A stretch of 64,000 bases of DNA from Bacteroidales bacterium (GCA_030683155.1 JAUXMV010000085.1:1-64000), one strand, 5' to 3'. Shown: positions 28,846-39,513, counted from the stretch's first letter. The notes: generated from the letters alone by a model not told the origin. Numbers and translations: made by a program.

Positions 28846-29931
28846 ATGACACTTACAAGTGCATTGAAACACTTTCTGGATAGAAAAATTCCTTTTGTGA
28901 GCTATCGGCTGCCGTCAGAAAAAGATCCGGTAAGCCTCGTTGGTGGAATTTTTTCTGATAGTCGGCCAGCCCAGAAACATCCCTTTTTTGTTTTTGCTCC
29001 ATTTGATGCGTCAAAGGAGAATCCTGTGCAGTATTTTTCTTTTCAGAAAAAATTTAAAGGGTTTAATCCTGAAGGATTAATACAGTTTCAGTCAACAACA
29101 AAAACTGAGATCTTTTCCACTTTTAAAGAACCTTCTGCAATTGGTTTTGAAGAATACTCCAAACAGGCTTCAGCAATTATTAGCTTGTTAAAACAAGGCT
29201 CAATCAACAAAGTTGTTTTGTCAAGGGTCATCCGGTTTAAAACGGAATTCCCTTTGAAGGCCGCTGAAACATTTGTTGCATTGTGCGAAAAATATCCGGA
29301 GGCTTTTGTCTACATTTTAAGTGATGGAAAAAGTCAGCTATGGTTGGGGGCAAGTCCGGAAACCCTTTTGAGGGTTGAGGATGGCAAAGGGATGACAATG
29401 TCGCTGGCCGGAACACAGGCAGCCGGAAACAAAGAAAGCATCGAAATAATCTGGCAAAACAAGGAGAAAGACGAGCAAAATTTTGTTACGGATTACCTTT
29501 CAGAAAAACTTCAGAATTGTAGCGTAACCGACATACAAAAATCTGAAACAGAAACAATTTTTGCAGGAAAAATCGCCCATCTACGGACAAAATTTTCATT
29601 TAATCTGACAGAAGAATCAAATATTTTAAACCTTGCCCAAAACCTTCATCCAACACCTGCTGTTTGTGGAACTCCGGCCAAGAAGGCTCTGGAAATAATA
29701 AGAAAAACGGAAAAGCATGATCGATCCTTCTATGCAGGATATTTGGGAATGATTGAAAATGAAGAGAATGCTCAATTTTTTGTCAATTTGCGTTGCATGC
29801 AAATCTGGAAAAATTATGCTTTTTTATATGTTGGTGGCGGATTAACAGCCGAATCAGACATCAAAAAAGAATGGGAAGAAACTTTATTAAAAGCCGAAAC
29901 TTTAATGGCTGTCATAGCAAATAATTCCTGA
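28846..29931 (+). CDS. menF: Isochorismate synthase
   Basis: Chorismate-binding motifs 'KVVLSRVIRFK', 'PTPAVCGTPAKKALEIIRKTEKHDRSFYAGYLG'; in men operon. Confidence 0.92.
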   Translation: MTLTSALKHFLDRKIPFVSYRLPSEKDPVSLVGGIFSDSRPAQKHPFFVFAPFDASKENPVQYFSFQKKFKGFNPEGLIQFQSTTKTEIFSTFKEPSAIGFEEYSKQASAIISLLKQGSINKVVLSRVIRFKTEFPLKAAETFVALCEKYPEAFVYILSDGKSQLWLGASPETLLRVEDGKGMTMSLAGTQAAGNKESIEIIWQNKEKDEQNFVTDYLSEKLQNCSVTDIQKSETETIFAGKIAHLRTKFSFNLTEESNILNLAQNLHPTPAVCGTPAKKALEIIRKTEKHDRSFYAGYLGMIENEENAQFFVNLRCMQIWKNYAFLYVGGGLTAESDIKKEWEETLLKAETLMAVIANNS

Positions 29932-29941
29932 ATTTTGCATC

Positions 29942-31636
29942 ATGATACATGACAAAACTGGATTGCTCCATTTAGCTGAAATGATGGTTCAGCGAGGCAT
30001 CAAAACCCTTATAAATTCACCGGGTTCGCGCAACGCACCGATTGTAACTGTTTTCTGCGGACATAAGGAAATCGAGTGTCTTTCTATTGTAGATGAGCGA
30101 AGTGCAGCATTTTTTGCACTTGGAATGGCTCAGCAACTGCATCAACCAGTAGCAATAGCATGTACTTCCGGCTCTGCGGCTTTAAATTACGCACCTGCCA
30201 TTGCTGAAGCCTATTATCAGCGTATTCCCCTTATTGTGCTCACTGCCGATCGTCCGGAAGAATGGATTGATCAGGGTGACGGGCAAACAATCCGACAGAA
30301 AAACGTTTTTGGACCACATGTCAGAAAAAGCGTTCAGTTGCCACAATCAACAAAAAACAAGGATGAGCTTTGGTACAACGACCGGTTAATTTCTGAAGCG
30401 CTCAATGCTGCCATTTATCCCGTGGCTGGCCCGGTTCACATCAATCTGCCTTTTAGCGAGCCATTGTACGGGTTTGATCATTCATTGCAGACACAGCCAA
30501 AGGACATCAGAATTATTGAAACTGAACAGACATTAAATGCTGAAACATTTGCATCGTTAGCAAATCAATGGAACCATTCAAAAAAGAAGTTGGTTTTAGT
30601 TGGTCAGATGCCGCCTGATTCAAAATTACAACATCAGCTTGAGCTTTTATCAGCCGACCCATCCGTAGCAATTTTGTCAGAAACTACATCCAATATTCAT
30701 CATCCTGATTTTAACAGCTGCATTGACAGAAGCCTCAGCGCAATGCAAAATGCTGAAGATTTTTATCCTGAAATCCTTCTTACTTTTGGTGGCCCCATCG
30801 TGTCAAAACGAATTAAAGCATTTTTTCGAAAAGCCTCAATTCAGGCACATTGGAACATTGATCCGGCAGATCTTCACGTGGATACTTATCAGCATCTTAC
30901 ACATGCCATACCGATGCAAGCTGTATCATTTCTTGAACAGCTAAACCAAAAGACAGTGCATTCAGAAAGTGATTTTAAAGCCCAATGGCTAAAGGTACAT
31001 TCACATGCGCGCCAAATTCATGAAAATTACCTTGCCAAAGCCAGTTATTCTGACCTAAAGATTTTTGCGAAAATAATTGAAAGCATACCATCATCTGCAA
31101 AAATTCAGCTTGCCAACAGCACGCCTGTGCGCTACTCACAATTATTTGAATATAAAAATAATTATCAGTTTGACTCGAACAGAGGCACGAGTGGCATTGA
31201 TGGAAGTCTTTCGACGGCCGCAGGCGCTGCTTTTGCTTCAGGCATGCTAACCGTAATGATCACCGGTGACCTTGGGTTTTTCTACGACTCCAATGCCTTG
31301 TGGAACAAGCATATTCCTTCGAATCTCAAAACAATTGTGATCAACAATGAGGGCGGCGGAATTTTTCGATTTATCGACGGACCGTCTGACACAGGATTGC
31401 TCGAACCCTATTTTGAAGCCAGGCACCAAACTTCAGCCAGATATATCGCAGAAGCGTTTGGTGCAGATTATCATCTTGCTACTGATAAAGCAAGTGTGGA
31501 CAAGCAACTGGAAAGTTTTTTTGAACCATCAGACAGGACTTCAGTGCTTGAGATAAAAAGCCCTGCCAGAAAAAGCGCTGAGGTGCTGAAATGTTATTTC
31601 AAAGAATTGGAAAAAAAGAGCAAGCAGAATCGTTAA
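29942..31636 (+). CDS. menD: SEPHCHC synthase MenD (TPP-dependent)
   Basis: 'GIKTLINSPGSRNAPIV...ERSAAFFALGMAQQ', 'ACTSGSAALNYAPAIAEAYYQRIPLIVLTADRP', 'NRGTSGIDGSLSTAAGAAFA'. Confidence 0.96.
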   Translation: MIHDKTGLLHLAEMMVQRGIKTLINSPGSRNAPIVTVFCGHKEIECLSIVDERSAAFFALGMAQQLHQPVAIACTSGSAALNYAPAIAEAYYQRIPLIVLTADRPEEWIDQGDGQTIRQKNVFGPHVRKSVQLPQSTKNKDELWYNDRLISEALNAAIYPVAGPVHINLPFSEPLYGFDHSLQTQPKDIRIIETEQTLNAETFASLANQWNHSKKKLVLVGQMPPDSKLQHQLELLSADPSVAILSETTSNIHHPDFNSCIDRSLSAMQNAEDFYPEILLTFGGPIVSKRIKAFFRKASIQAHWNIDPADLHVDTYQHLTHAIPMQAVSFLEQLNQKTVHSESDFKAQWLKVHSHARQIHENYLAKASYSDLKIFAKIIESIPSSAKIQLANSTPVRYSQLFEYKNNYQFDSNRGTSGIDGSLSTAAGAAFASGMLTVMITGDLGFFYDSNALWNKHIPSNLKTIVINNEGGGIFRFIDGPSDTGLLEPYFEARHQTSARYIAEAFGADYHLATDKASVDKQLESFFEPSDRTSVLEIKSPARKSAEVLKCYFKELEKKSKQNR

Positions 31637-31920
31637 TTCAGAACTCTGGCTTAAGCTTTTCAGCCTTTTTTTTGAAATATATTCAGTTTTTCATGGACTG
31701 TCAAAAGTCAAAATTTCCTGATTTTATTCATTCTTCCGTTTGATATTTCTCCCGTTTTTTGAGAAACATCGAAAACTGTTGACCCAAAATTAGTTTTCTG
31801 ATGAAGTCAAAGGTCAAAACTGTAAATTTGCACCTTAAAAAATGGCCGCAATAGTTAAAATTGTCGGATAGCTTTAAACAAATCAGAAAACTTGCTGTTA
31901 AGGATTAAATAAATAATATC

Positions 31921-32745
31921 ATGCAAAGTAAAAGAAACTGGATTACGGTTAAAACCTACAAGGATATCCTTTTTGAGAGCTGGAATCACATTGGAAAAAT
32001 AACGATCAACAGGCCTGAAGTACATAATGCTTTTCGCCCGACAACGACCTTTGAGATAGCTGAAGCACTGGACATTTGTCGCGAAAATCAAGATATTTAT
32101 GTAATTGTTCTCACGGGTGCGGGCGACAAAGCCTTTTGCAGTGGCGGTGATCAGCAGGTTAAAGGTGAAGGTGGCTACATTGATGAACAAGGTATTCCAC
32201 GCCTGAATGTCCTGGATGTGCAGCGAAAAATTCGTTCGATGCCAAAACCCGTTGTGGCCATGGTCAATGGCTGGTCTGTTGGCGGCGGTCATGTTTTACA
32301 TGTAATTTGTGATTTGACAATCGCTTCAGAAAATGCCCGTTTTGGTCAGGTTGGCCCAAAAGTAGGCAGTTTCGACGCCGGTTTTGGATCATCTTATCTG
32401 GCGAGTATCGTTGGACAGAAGAAAGCGCGTGAAATATGGTTTCTAAACCTTTTTTATTCTGCCAAAGAAGCCCTTGAAATGGGTTTGGTAAACCGTGTCG
32501 TACCTTTTGATCAGTTGGAGGACTCTACAGTAGAGTGGTGTGAAATCATAATGAAAAGAAGTCCGATGGCATTAAGAATGATCAAACTCGGTCTTAATGC
32601 AGAACTCGATGGACAGGCAGGATTGCAGGAGTTTGCCGGCAACGCCACATTACTCTATTATCTCACCGAAGAAGCGCAGGAAGGAAAACGTGCTTTCCTC
32701 GAAAAACGCGAACCTGATTTTCATCAATATCCTAAATTTCCATAA
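31921..32745 (+). CDS. menB: 1,4-dihydroxy-2-naphthoyl-CoA synthase
   Basis: '[25 protein letters not shown]', '[23 protein letters not shown]', '[34 protein letters not shown]'. Confidence 0.97.
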   Translation: MQSKRNWITVKTYKDILFESWNHIGKITINRPEVHNAFRPTTTFEIAEALDICRENQDIYVIVLTGAGDKAFCSGGDQQVKGEGGYIDEQGIPRLNVLDVQRKIRSMPKPVVAMVNGWSVGGGHVLHVICDLTIASENARFGQVGPKVGSFDAGFGSSYLASIVGQKKAREIWFLNLFYSAKEALEMGLVNRVVPFDQLEDSTVEWCEIIMKRSPMALRMIKLGLNAELDGQAGLQEFAGNATLLYYLTEEAQEGKRAFLEKREPDFHQYPKFP

Positions 32746-32758
32746 CTAAGATCTTTAA

Positions 32759-33658
32759 ATGGCAAGTGCACAATCATGGGTTAAAGCGGCGAGGCTGAGA
32801 ACTTTGCCACTCGCATTGTCAAGCATTGCAATGGGAGGTTTCGTTGCAGGAATTGAATCTTCATTTCGTTTGATGCCTGTAATTTTTGCCGGAATAACTA
32901 CATTGCTGCTTCAGATACTTTCAAATTTTGCCAATGATTACGGCGATTCAAAAAGTGGAATTGACAATAAGAACCGTGTTGGGCCAACACGCACAGTGCA
33001 GTCAGGAGAGATTACCAAAAGCGAAATGAAAATCGCTGTTTTAATATTTTCAGGGCTTTCATTGATAAGCGGTTTGCTGCTGGTATTCTTTGCTGCGCAA
33101 ATTTCCCTGACTGGAAAAATTATTCTGCTGCTGCTTGGCCTCGGAGCAATTGTTGCCGCGATAAAATATACAGTCGGAAAACGACCCTATGGATACATCG
33201 GTCTGGGTGATCTTTTTGTTTTCATTTTTTTTGGTTTGGTAGCTGTCATTGGCACCTATTTCTTAGCAACAAACAGTTTTCACTGGACGATTTTATTACC
33301 TGCCATTTCAATGGGAATGTTCAGTTCGGGCGTTTTGAATTTGAACAATTTGCGCGATATTGCCAACGATCGTCTCAGCGGCAAACGTACTTTGGTAGTG
33401 TCTCTTGGCTACAGCAAAGCCCTATTCTACCACGCAATGCTTATACTGGTGCCGTTCATTTTGCTTAGTTGGTTTGCTTTTGAGAAGAAACCGGAACTGC
33501 TCTCTTTTGCATTTTTATTGCTCTTTCCGCTGTTTCTTAAAGACCTTATTGATATCTTCAAATCTGAAGGGAATGCTTCCCTCGATCCCTATCTAAAAAA
33601 ACTTGCCCTCAAGACCTTGCTGCTGACAATCATTTTTGGCCTGACAATTAACTTGTAA
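32759..33658 (+). CDS. menA: 1,4-dihydroxy-2-naphthoate polyprenyltransferase
   Basis: UbiA-type 'NFANDYGDSKSGIDNKNRVGPTRTVQSGEIT', 'NNLRDIANDRLSGKRTLVVSLG'. Confidence 0.95.
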   Translation: MASAQSWVKAARLRTLPLALSSIAMGGFVAGIESSFRLMPVIFAGITTLLLQILSNFANDYGDSKSGIDNKNRVGPTRTVQSGEITKSEMKIAVLIFSGLSLISGLLLVFFAAQISLTGKIILLLLGLGAIVAAIKYTVGKRPYGYIGLGDLFVFIFFGLVAVIGTYFLATNSFHWTILLPAISMGMFSSGVLNLNNLRDIANDRLSGKRTLVVSLGYSKALFYHAMLILVPFILLSWFAFEKKPELLSFAFLLLFPLFLKDLIDIFKSEGNASLDPYLKKLALKTLLLTIIFGLTINL

Positions 33659-33659
33659 G

Positions 33660-34715
33660 ATGCTACAAGCAAGATACATACAACATAATTTGATTTTCAG
33701 GCAGGCTGCAGGAACATCAAGAGGTGTGCTGACAACAAAAGAATCATGGATTCTGATTTTGTATAACAGCGAAAATCCAGATGTTTTTGGTTTGGGTGAA
33801 TGCAGCCTGATTCCCAGATTAAGTCCTGATCCATTTATTGGATATGAGCAGGAGCTGAATAAACTTTGTCAAAATATTCAAGACCATGAGAAATGGACAG
33901 TTCAGCAAGGAAAATCATTTCCTTCGATCCGTTTTGGGCTTGAGACAGCATTGCTTGATTTGAAAAAAGGAGGACGTAGAACACTGTTTTCGAACAAGTT
34001 TTCTGCTGGAGAAAGAGGCATTCCCATCAATGGACTGGTTTGGATGGGGAGTCCGGATTTCATGAAAAAACAAATCATTGAAAAAATAGAAGCAGGATTC
34101 AATTGTATTAAGATTAAGGTTGGCGCCATCAATTTTGAGGAAGAAATTTCACTTTTGGCATTTATCCGAAAACAATTCAGTGCCGGTGAAATCAGCATCC
34201 GCCTTGATGCCAACGGAGCATTTGGGCCTTCGGATGTTTTTGAAAAACTTAAGCAGCTTTCAGCTTTTAAAATCCATTCTATTGAGCAGCCGGTAAAACA
34301 AGGTCAATATGAGCTAATGGCGCGTGTATGCGCCGAAAGTGAAATCCCTATTGCTCTCGATGAAGAACTTATCAGTATATCAGGCGCTGAAAACAAGACT
34401 AAACTTTTGCAGGAAATTAAACCTGACTATATCATCCTTAAACCAAGCCTACTGGGCGGAATGAGAGAAAGTGATGAATGGATTAAAATCGCTGAAAAAC
34501 ACCAGATCGGCTGGTGGAATACATCAGCATTGGAATCGAACATTGGATTAAATGCCATTGCACAATGGACTGCAGAAAAGTCGCCAGAAATGCCGCAGGG
34601 ATTGGGAACAGGTCAACTTTACACCAATAATATTGTTTCCCCTCTCACAATCAGCAGTGGAAATCTATTCTACGATCACACCAAAACATGGGAACTTAAA
34701 CAACTTTTAAAGTGA
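33660..34715 (+). CDS. menC: o-succinylbenzoate synthase
   Basis: Enolase-superfamily 'FNCIKIKVGAINFEEEISLL', 'IRLDANGAF', 'SIEQPVKQGQYELMARVCAESEIPIALDEELI', in men operon. Confidence 0.92.
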   Translation: MLQARYIQHNLIFRQAAGTSRGVLTTKESWILILYNSENPDVFGLGECSLIPRLSPDPFIGYEQELNKLCQNIQDHEKWTVQQGKSFPSIRFGLETALLDLKKGGRRTLFSNKFSAGERGIPINGLVWMGSPDFMKKQIIEKIEAGFNCIKIKVGAINFEEEISLLAFIRKQFSAGEISIRLDANGAFGPSDVFEKLKQLSAFKIHSIEQPVKQGQYELMARVCAESEIPIALDEELISISGAENKTKLLQEIKPDYIILKPSLLGGMRESDEWIKIAEKHQIGWWNTSALESNIGLNAIAQWTAEKSPEMPQGLGTGQLYTNNIVSPLTISSGNLFYDHTKTWELKQLLK

Positions 34716-35800
34716 ATCAATTATCAATCAATACATTGACTATCAATGGCATATTCCATGACAAACAAATGCTGCTTGAAAGGATTGCACTCGAAAAAGA
34801 AAAAAGTGATCTGTTAAAGCAGTTATTTGCATTCCTTAAATTATGGCTCAATGACGAAGATATAATTGAATTGCGTACATCCGGATCAACAGGTCCACCT
34901 AAATTTATTGCAGTTCAAAAAATGCAAATGCTTCGCAGTGCGGCGATGACAGTTGCGTTCTTTAATCTCAAACCTGGCATGAAAGCCTTGCTATGCCTCT
35001 CTCCAGAATATATTGCCGGCAGAATGATGATCGTGCGTGCAATGCTTGCCGGACTTGACCTCATTACAACTGAAGCTGAAGCCAATCCCATTGCAGATCT
35101 TCATTCAAACATTGATTTTGCTGCCATGGTACCTTTTCAGCTATCCAAAGCAATACAGGAATCGCCTGAAAAAACAGCATTAATCAAAACGATCATTTTA
35201 GGTGGCAGCGATATCCATCCAATTCTTGAAAAAGCCTGCGGTAAACTTAAAACCCGGGTTTTCCATACCTATGGCATGACTGAAACATTGAGTCATATTG
35301 CTTTGCGGGCAGTGAACGGAACCGAAAAAACTGATTGGTTCACTCCTTTGAGCGGGATTCAGCTACATCTTGACGAGCGAAAATGTCTGACAATAAACGC
35401 CCCTGCGCTCAACGATGAGCATATAGCAACAAACGACATCGCAGAAATAGACAATAAAGGCAGATTTCGAATTCTTGGCCGAGCTGATGATGTAATTAAT
35501 ACAGCCGGAATAAAACTACACCCTGCTCAGATTGAAAAAAAGATTTCTTCATTGATTCCGGGTGTTTTTGTAATGAGTGAAAAGACTGAAATGAATTCTG
35601 GAAAGATTCCTGTGTTAGTTTGTGATCATCAAATCAGCATTTTAGATCTGTATAAATTATGGAAATTACTGTCAGGAGTGCTACATGAAACGGAAATGCC
35701 CAGAACAATTGTGACATTGAAAAAACTCCCATTGCTTGATAGCGGCAAAATAGATCGGCTTGCGATAAAAGAAATAATTAAGAGTAAGTCCCGAAGATAA
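34712..35800 (+). CDS. menE: o-succinylbenzoate-CoA ligase (GTG start overlapping the menC stop)
   Basis: AMP-binding 'ELRTSGSTGPPKFIAVQK', 'VFHTYGMTETLSHIALR', 'GRADDVINTAGIKLHPAQIEKKI'. Confidence 0.93.
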   Translation: MNQLSINTLTINGIFHDKQMLLERIALEKEKSDLLKQLFAFLKLWLNDEDIIELRTSGSTGPPKFIAVQKMQMLRSAAMTVAFFNLKPGMKALLCLSPEYIAGRMMIVRAMLAGLDLITTEAEANPIADLHSNIDFAAMVPFQLSKAIQESPEKTALIKTIILGGSDIHPILEKACGKLKTRVFHTYGMTETLSHIALRAVNGTEKTDWFTPLSGIQLHLDERKCLTINAPALNDEHIATNDIAEIDNKGRFRILGRADDVINTAGIKLHPAQIEKKISSLIPGVFVMSEKTEMNSGKIPVLVCDHQISILDLYKLWKLLSGVLHETEMPRTIVTLKKLPLLDSGKIDRLAIKEIIKSKSRR

Positions 35801-35806
35801 ATGCAT

Positions 35807-35833
35807 AAAAAAAGCCGCCCGGGGAGAGCGGCT
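35807..35833 (-). terminator. Minus-oriented terminator-like hairpin in the menE/M28-peptidase intergenic region
   Basis: Minus strand: AGCCGCTC-tcccc-GGGCGGCT-TTTTTT; no minus-strand gene lies upstream of it. Confidence 0.6.
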
Positions 35834-36461
35834 CAATTATGAAAAACAAACAAAACAAGTATCTTTGGTTTTGGTTAAACAATCAATATGCCAAATTTAT
35901 AATTACATGAATTTCAATTAATAAGATTTTGGCTTCATTCTATTTTTTCCTATTTTAGGACAATTATTCTTTTTTTAGGAAGTAAGCATTATTAAAAGAA
36001 CACTTAATTATTCAATAGAATTTCTTAAAACCTTTGATTGTTTGTTTAAAAAAACTGATATCAATAAAACATGCATCTATCATGTGAGTTGTTCGTAAAA
36101 ATAAACTACTGTTAATCAGCACTAAAAAGTCTTTCCTTCGAACTTAAATTCAATGCATCCCCAATATACCGTAAGTAGTTTCAATTTACTTTTGCAAGAA
36201 ACTCTTTCATAATTTTAGAAAAACAATCTTCCCAAAATTGGAAAATGATTAAGTCTCAATCAATTTCAAGAACAGATTTTCTTTCTTTACCGAAAATGGG
36301 TTTCATTTTGATGTGATTCTGATTTTAGTTGAATTTTAAAAAAGAGCTCCAAAATATATTAGACTCAAGGGATTAATTTCATTCTCTGTCAAATGTATTT
36401 TCGAGCAGACAACTACAAATAGATTTCCAGGAATTAAGTACTTTTGCAAAAAATCTATCAA

Positions 36462-38237
36462 ATGCTAAGAAAAATATCTGCAATAATCCTCTTCCTCCTT
36501 TTTTCCTATTATTCACAAGGACAGCAACTTAATTTTTCTCAAAAATCATTGGAGAAAGACCTTTACTTCCTTGCATCTGATAGTTTAAAAGGCAGATTTC
36601 CTGGAACGCCCGAAGATATGGTTTCGGCAAGCTTTATTCGCGATCATTTCAAGAAGGCAGGACTGAAACTCATTGAAAACAACAGCTTTCAAGATTTCAA
36701 TGTAACAACAGCTGTCGAGGCATCACCAAATAATTCGCTGATTAGCAATAATATAGAAGGAACATATGGTTCTGATTATAGTCTATATTCTTTCAGTAGC
36801 AATGGAAGTTTTGAAGCAGAGGTTGTTTTTGCCGGATTTGGACTTGTTGTTAAAACTGACTCGCTGAACTGGGACGACTACAAAAACCTCGATGTAAAAA
36901 ATAAATGGGTGTTGGTTTTAAAGGGTGATCCAGAACCTGAAAATAATAACAGTATTTTTATTCCTTTTGCCGACGCAAGAAACAAAGCTCTTTTTGCACG
37001 TGATAATGGCGCAATGGGAATTTTATTTGTTGGCGGAAATAAAAATAATCCTTCCGATGAACTTGCTCCTATGCTATTTGAACGATCAGTCGTGAGCGCT
37101 GGCTTGCCTGCCATAGACCTTACAAAAAGTTATGCAAATTCTTTATTAATTAATAATGAAATTGGCATTGACAGTCTTGAAGTACTGATGATTTCTGGAG
37201 TTGATCCGGCTAAGCATCAATTGAAATCAATTGTTAAAGCCAATACTGAACTCATTCGCAAAGAAGTAACAACAATGAATGTTGTTGCCCTTCTTGAAGG
37301 AAATGACCTTGCACTTAAGCATGAATACATTGTTGTTGGAGCTCATTACGACCATCTTGGAATGGGAGGACAAGGTTCAGGCTCCCGCATGCCTGATACA
37401 CTTGCCCCTCACATTGGTGCCGATGACAATGGATCCGGCGTTGTGGGAATAATGGCAATGGCCTCGGCGCTGGCATCTGAAAGAAACAAATTGCGAAGAA
37501 GTGTTTTGTTTGTAGCTTTTGGAGCAGAGGAAATGGGACTTCTGGGATCAAGGTTTTTTGTCAAAAACCTGCCAGTGGAAAAAGAAAAAATTGCAGGCAT
37601 GATTAACCTCGATATGATTGGCCGTTTAAACGCTGAAAAGGCAGTAGTTGCCGGAGGGACAGGCACTGCAGTTGAAATGGAAAAAATTCTGGATCAGGTA
37701 GCTGGCAATTCTTCCATCAAACTTTCATATTCTCCGGAAGGTTTTGGTGCTTCAGACCACGCTTCCTTCTATGCAGAGGATATACCAGTTTTATTTTTCT
37801 CAACAGGAGCTCATTCGGATTACCACACACCAATGGATACTCCGGACAGGATAAATTATGAAGGAATGGTTGAAGTGCTTGATTTGGTTGGAAAGATCGC
37901 TCTTGAACTTATTAATCGTGACGAACGTCTTACCTTCAGCGAGGCTGGCCCAAAAGAGCGCACAACTGCACGACGAGGTTTCAAAGTAACCCTTGGAATA
38001 ATGCCCGATTTCACAAGCAGTGGAACAGATGGCCTTGGAGTAGGCGGCGTCACAAAAGGTGGTCCGGCAGACATCGCCGGAATGAAAAAAGGCGATAAAA
38101 TAACTGGAATCAACGGCATGTCTGTTGGAACGATATATGACTACATGAACCGTTTACGCCAGTTGAAACCCGGTCAAAGAGTCAACGTTGATGTGGTGCG
38201 TGAAGGTATTCCAACAATTTTGATTGTGGAACTCTAA
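36462..38237 (+). CDS. M28 family zinc peptidase with PA-like insert and C-terminal PDZ domain
   Basis: 'YIVVGAHYDHLG', 'HIGADDNGSGVVGIMAMA', 'LFVAFGAEEMGLLGSRFFV', 'INLDMIGRL', PDZ 'GVGGVTKGGPADIAGMKKGDKITGINGMSV'; ATG at 36462 preferred. Confidence 0.93.
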   Translation: MLRKISAIILFLLFSYYSQGQQLNFSQKSLEKDLYFLASDSLKGRFPGTPEDMVSASFIRDHFKKAGLKLIENNSFQDFNVTTAVEASPNNSLISNNIEGTYGSDYSLYSFSSNGSFEAEVVFAGFGLVVKTDSLNWDDYKNLDVKNKWVLVLKGDPEPENNNSIFIPFADARNKALFARDNGAMGILFVGGNKNNPSDELAPMLFERSVVSAGLPAIDLTKSYANSLLINNEIGIDSLEVLMISGVDPAKHQLKSIVKANTELIRKEVTTMNVVALLEGNDLALKHEYIVVGAHYDHLGMGGQGSGSRMPDTLAPHIGADDNGSGVVGIMAMASALASERNKLRRSVLFVAFGAEEMGLLGSRFFVKNLPVEKEKIAGMINLDMIGRLNAEKAVVAGGTGTAVEMEKILDQVAGNSSIKLSYSPEGFGASDHASFYAEDIPVLFFSTGAHSDYHTPMDTPDRINYEGMVEVLDLVGKIALELINRDERLTFSEAGPKERTTARRGFKVTLGIMPDFTSSGTDGLGVGGVTKGGPADIAGMKKGDKITGINGMSVGTIYDYMNRLRQLKPGQRVNVDVVREGIPTILIVEL

Positions 38238-38248
38238 ACAAACAGGCA

Positions 38249-38656
38249 TTGCAACCTATTTATATATCTTTTGTAATCAGGAGTTTGCTACACAAATTTG
38301 TCAAATTTGGTGTGGTTGGTTTCTCAGGTGTATTTGTCGACTTTGGAATCACTTATATTTTTAAAGAAATTTTAGGCGTTCAGAAATATGTCAGCAATGC
38401 CATTGGATTTATGGTGGCTGCATCATCAAATTATTACCTTAACCGCATCTGGACTTTTCAAAGCACCAACCCAAATGTTGCTGTTGAATACACTGAATTT
38501 ATCATAATTTCATTCATTGGTCTAATCATCAATACGACAATTCTGTGGCTTTTGGTGAATAAACTAAGAATGAATTTTTACGTGAGTAAAATATTTGCGA
38601 TCGGTGTCGTTACACTTTGGAACTTTGGGGCTAACGTACTGATAACTTTCAGGTAA
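38249..38656 (+). CDS. GtrA family membrane protein
   Basis: 'FVKFGVVGFSGVFVDFGITYIFKE...NAIGFMVAASSNYYLNRIWTFQS'; start codon uncertain (TTG). Confidence 0.9.
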   Translation: MQPIYISFVIRSLLHKFVKFGVVGFSGVFVDFGITYIFKEILGVQKYVSNAIGFMVAASSNYYLNRIWTFQSTNPNVAVEYTEFIIISFIGLIINTTILWLLVNKLRMNFYVSKIFAIGVVTLWNFGANVLITFR

Positions 38657-38682
38657 AAGCTGAAATATTTAAAAAAAGCTCA

Positions 38683-39513
38683 TTAAATGAGCGCCTTCTT
38701 CAGCAATACTTTCTCCATTTGCAGCTGTAATTTTTGTGCTTCTTCGGCGGCCTTCTCAGCAAAATCTATTTGTGATGAAGCGTACAAAATACCTCTTGAA
38801 GAATTTACCAGCAATCCGCATTCATCATTCAGTCCGTTCTCAGCAACTGCTTCCAGGCTTCCACCTTGCGCACCAACACCAGGCACAAGTAAAAAATAAT
38901 CCGGCACTAATTGACGAATAGCAGCTATTTCTTCAGAATGCGTAGCGCCAACAACAAACATCATCTGTTCTGAGTTAGCCCAGGTTTTCGCTTTTGTAAG
39001 CACTTCTTCAAAAAGTCTCTTTCCTGAATTTTGGTGATTGTATTGAAAATCTGTGGAGCCCGAATTTGATGTCAATGCAAGCAAAATGACCCATTTTTCA
39101 TCAAAGCCCAGAAATGGACTAACTGAGTCAAAACCCATATAAGGCGCTACTGTAAGTGCATCACTATCAAGATGGTTAAAAAATGCACGCGCGTAATTGA
39201 CTGAGGTATTGCCAATATCACCGCGCTTGGCATCGGCGATTACAAAAATTTCCGGATAGTTTATTTTGAGGTACTTTATCGTTTTTTCAAGACTCTCCCA
39301 ACCTTTTGATCCATGAACTTCATAAAATGCTGTATTCGGTTTGTAGGCAACAGCATACTGAGCGGTTGCATCAATAATTGCTTTGTTAAAACTAAAAACA
39401 GGATCCTTTTCAGAAAGCAGATGCTTTGGCAGCTTTTCCATTTCGGAATCTAAACCAACGCAAAGAAATGACCTCTTTTGTATTATTTGTTGAAATAACT
39501 CAGTCTTGTTCAT
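38683..39513 (-). CDS. pyrF: Orotidine 5'-phosphate decarboxylase (type 2)
   Basis: '[14 protein letters not shown]', '[23 protein letters not shown]', '[16 protein letters not shown]'. Confidence 0.95.
   Translation of the reverse strand: MNKTELFQQIIQKRSFLCVGLDSEMEKLPKHLLSEKDPVFSFNKAIIDATAQYAVAYKPNTAFYEVHGSKGWESLEKTIKYLKINYPEIFVIADAKRGDIGNTSVNYARAFFNHLDSDALTVAPYMGFDSVSPFLGFDEKWVILLALTSNSGSTDFQYNHQNSGKRLFEEVLTKAKTWANSEQMMFVVGATHSEEIAAIRQLVPDYFLLVPGVGAQGGSLEAVAENGLNDECGLLVNSSRGILYASSQIDFAEKAAEEAQKLQLQMEKVLLKKALI

Noticed and set aside
31841-31870. Tiny ORF ATGGCCGCAATAGTTAAAATTGTCGGATAG before menB
   Set aside because: Nine codons, no supporting signal; likely chance.
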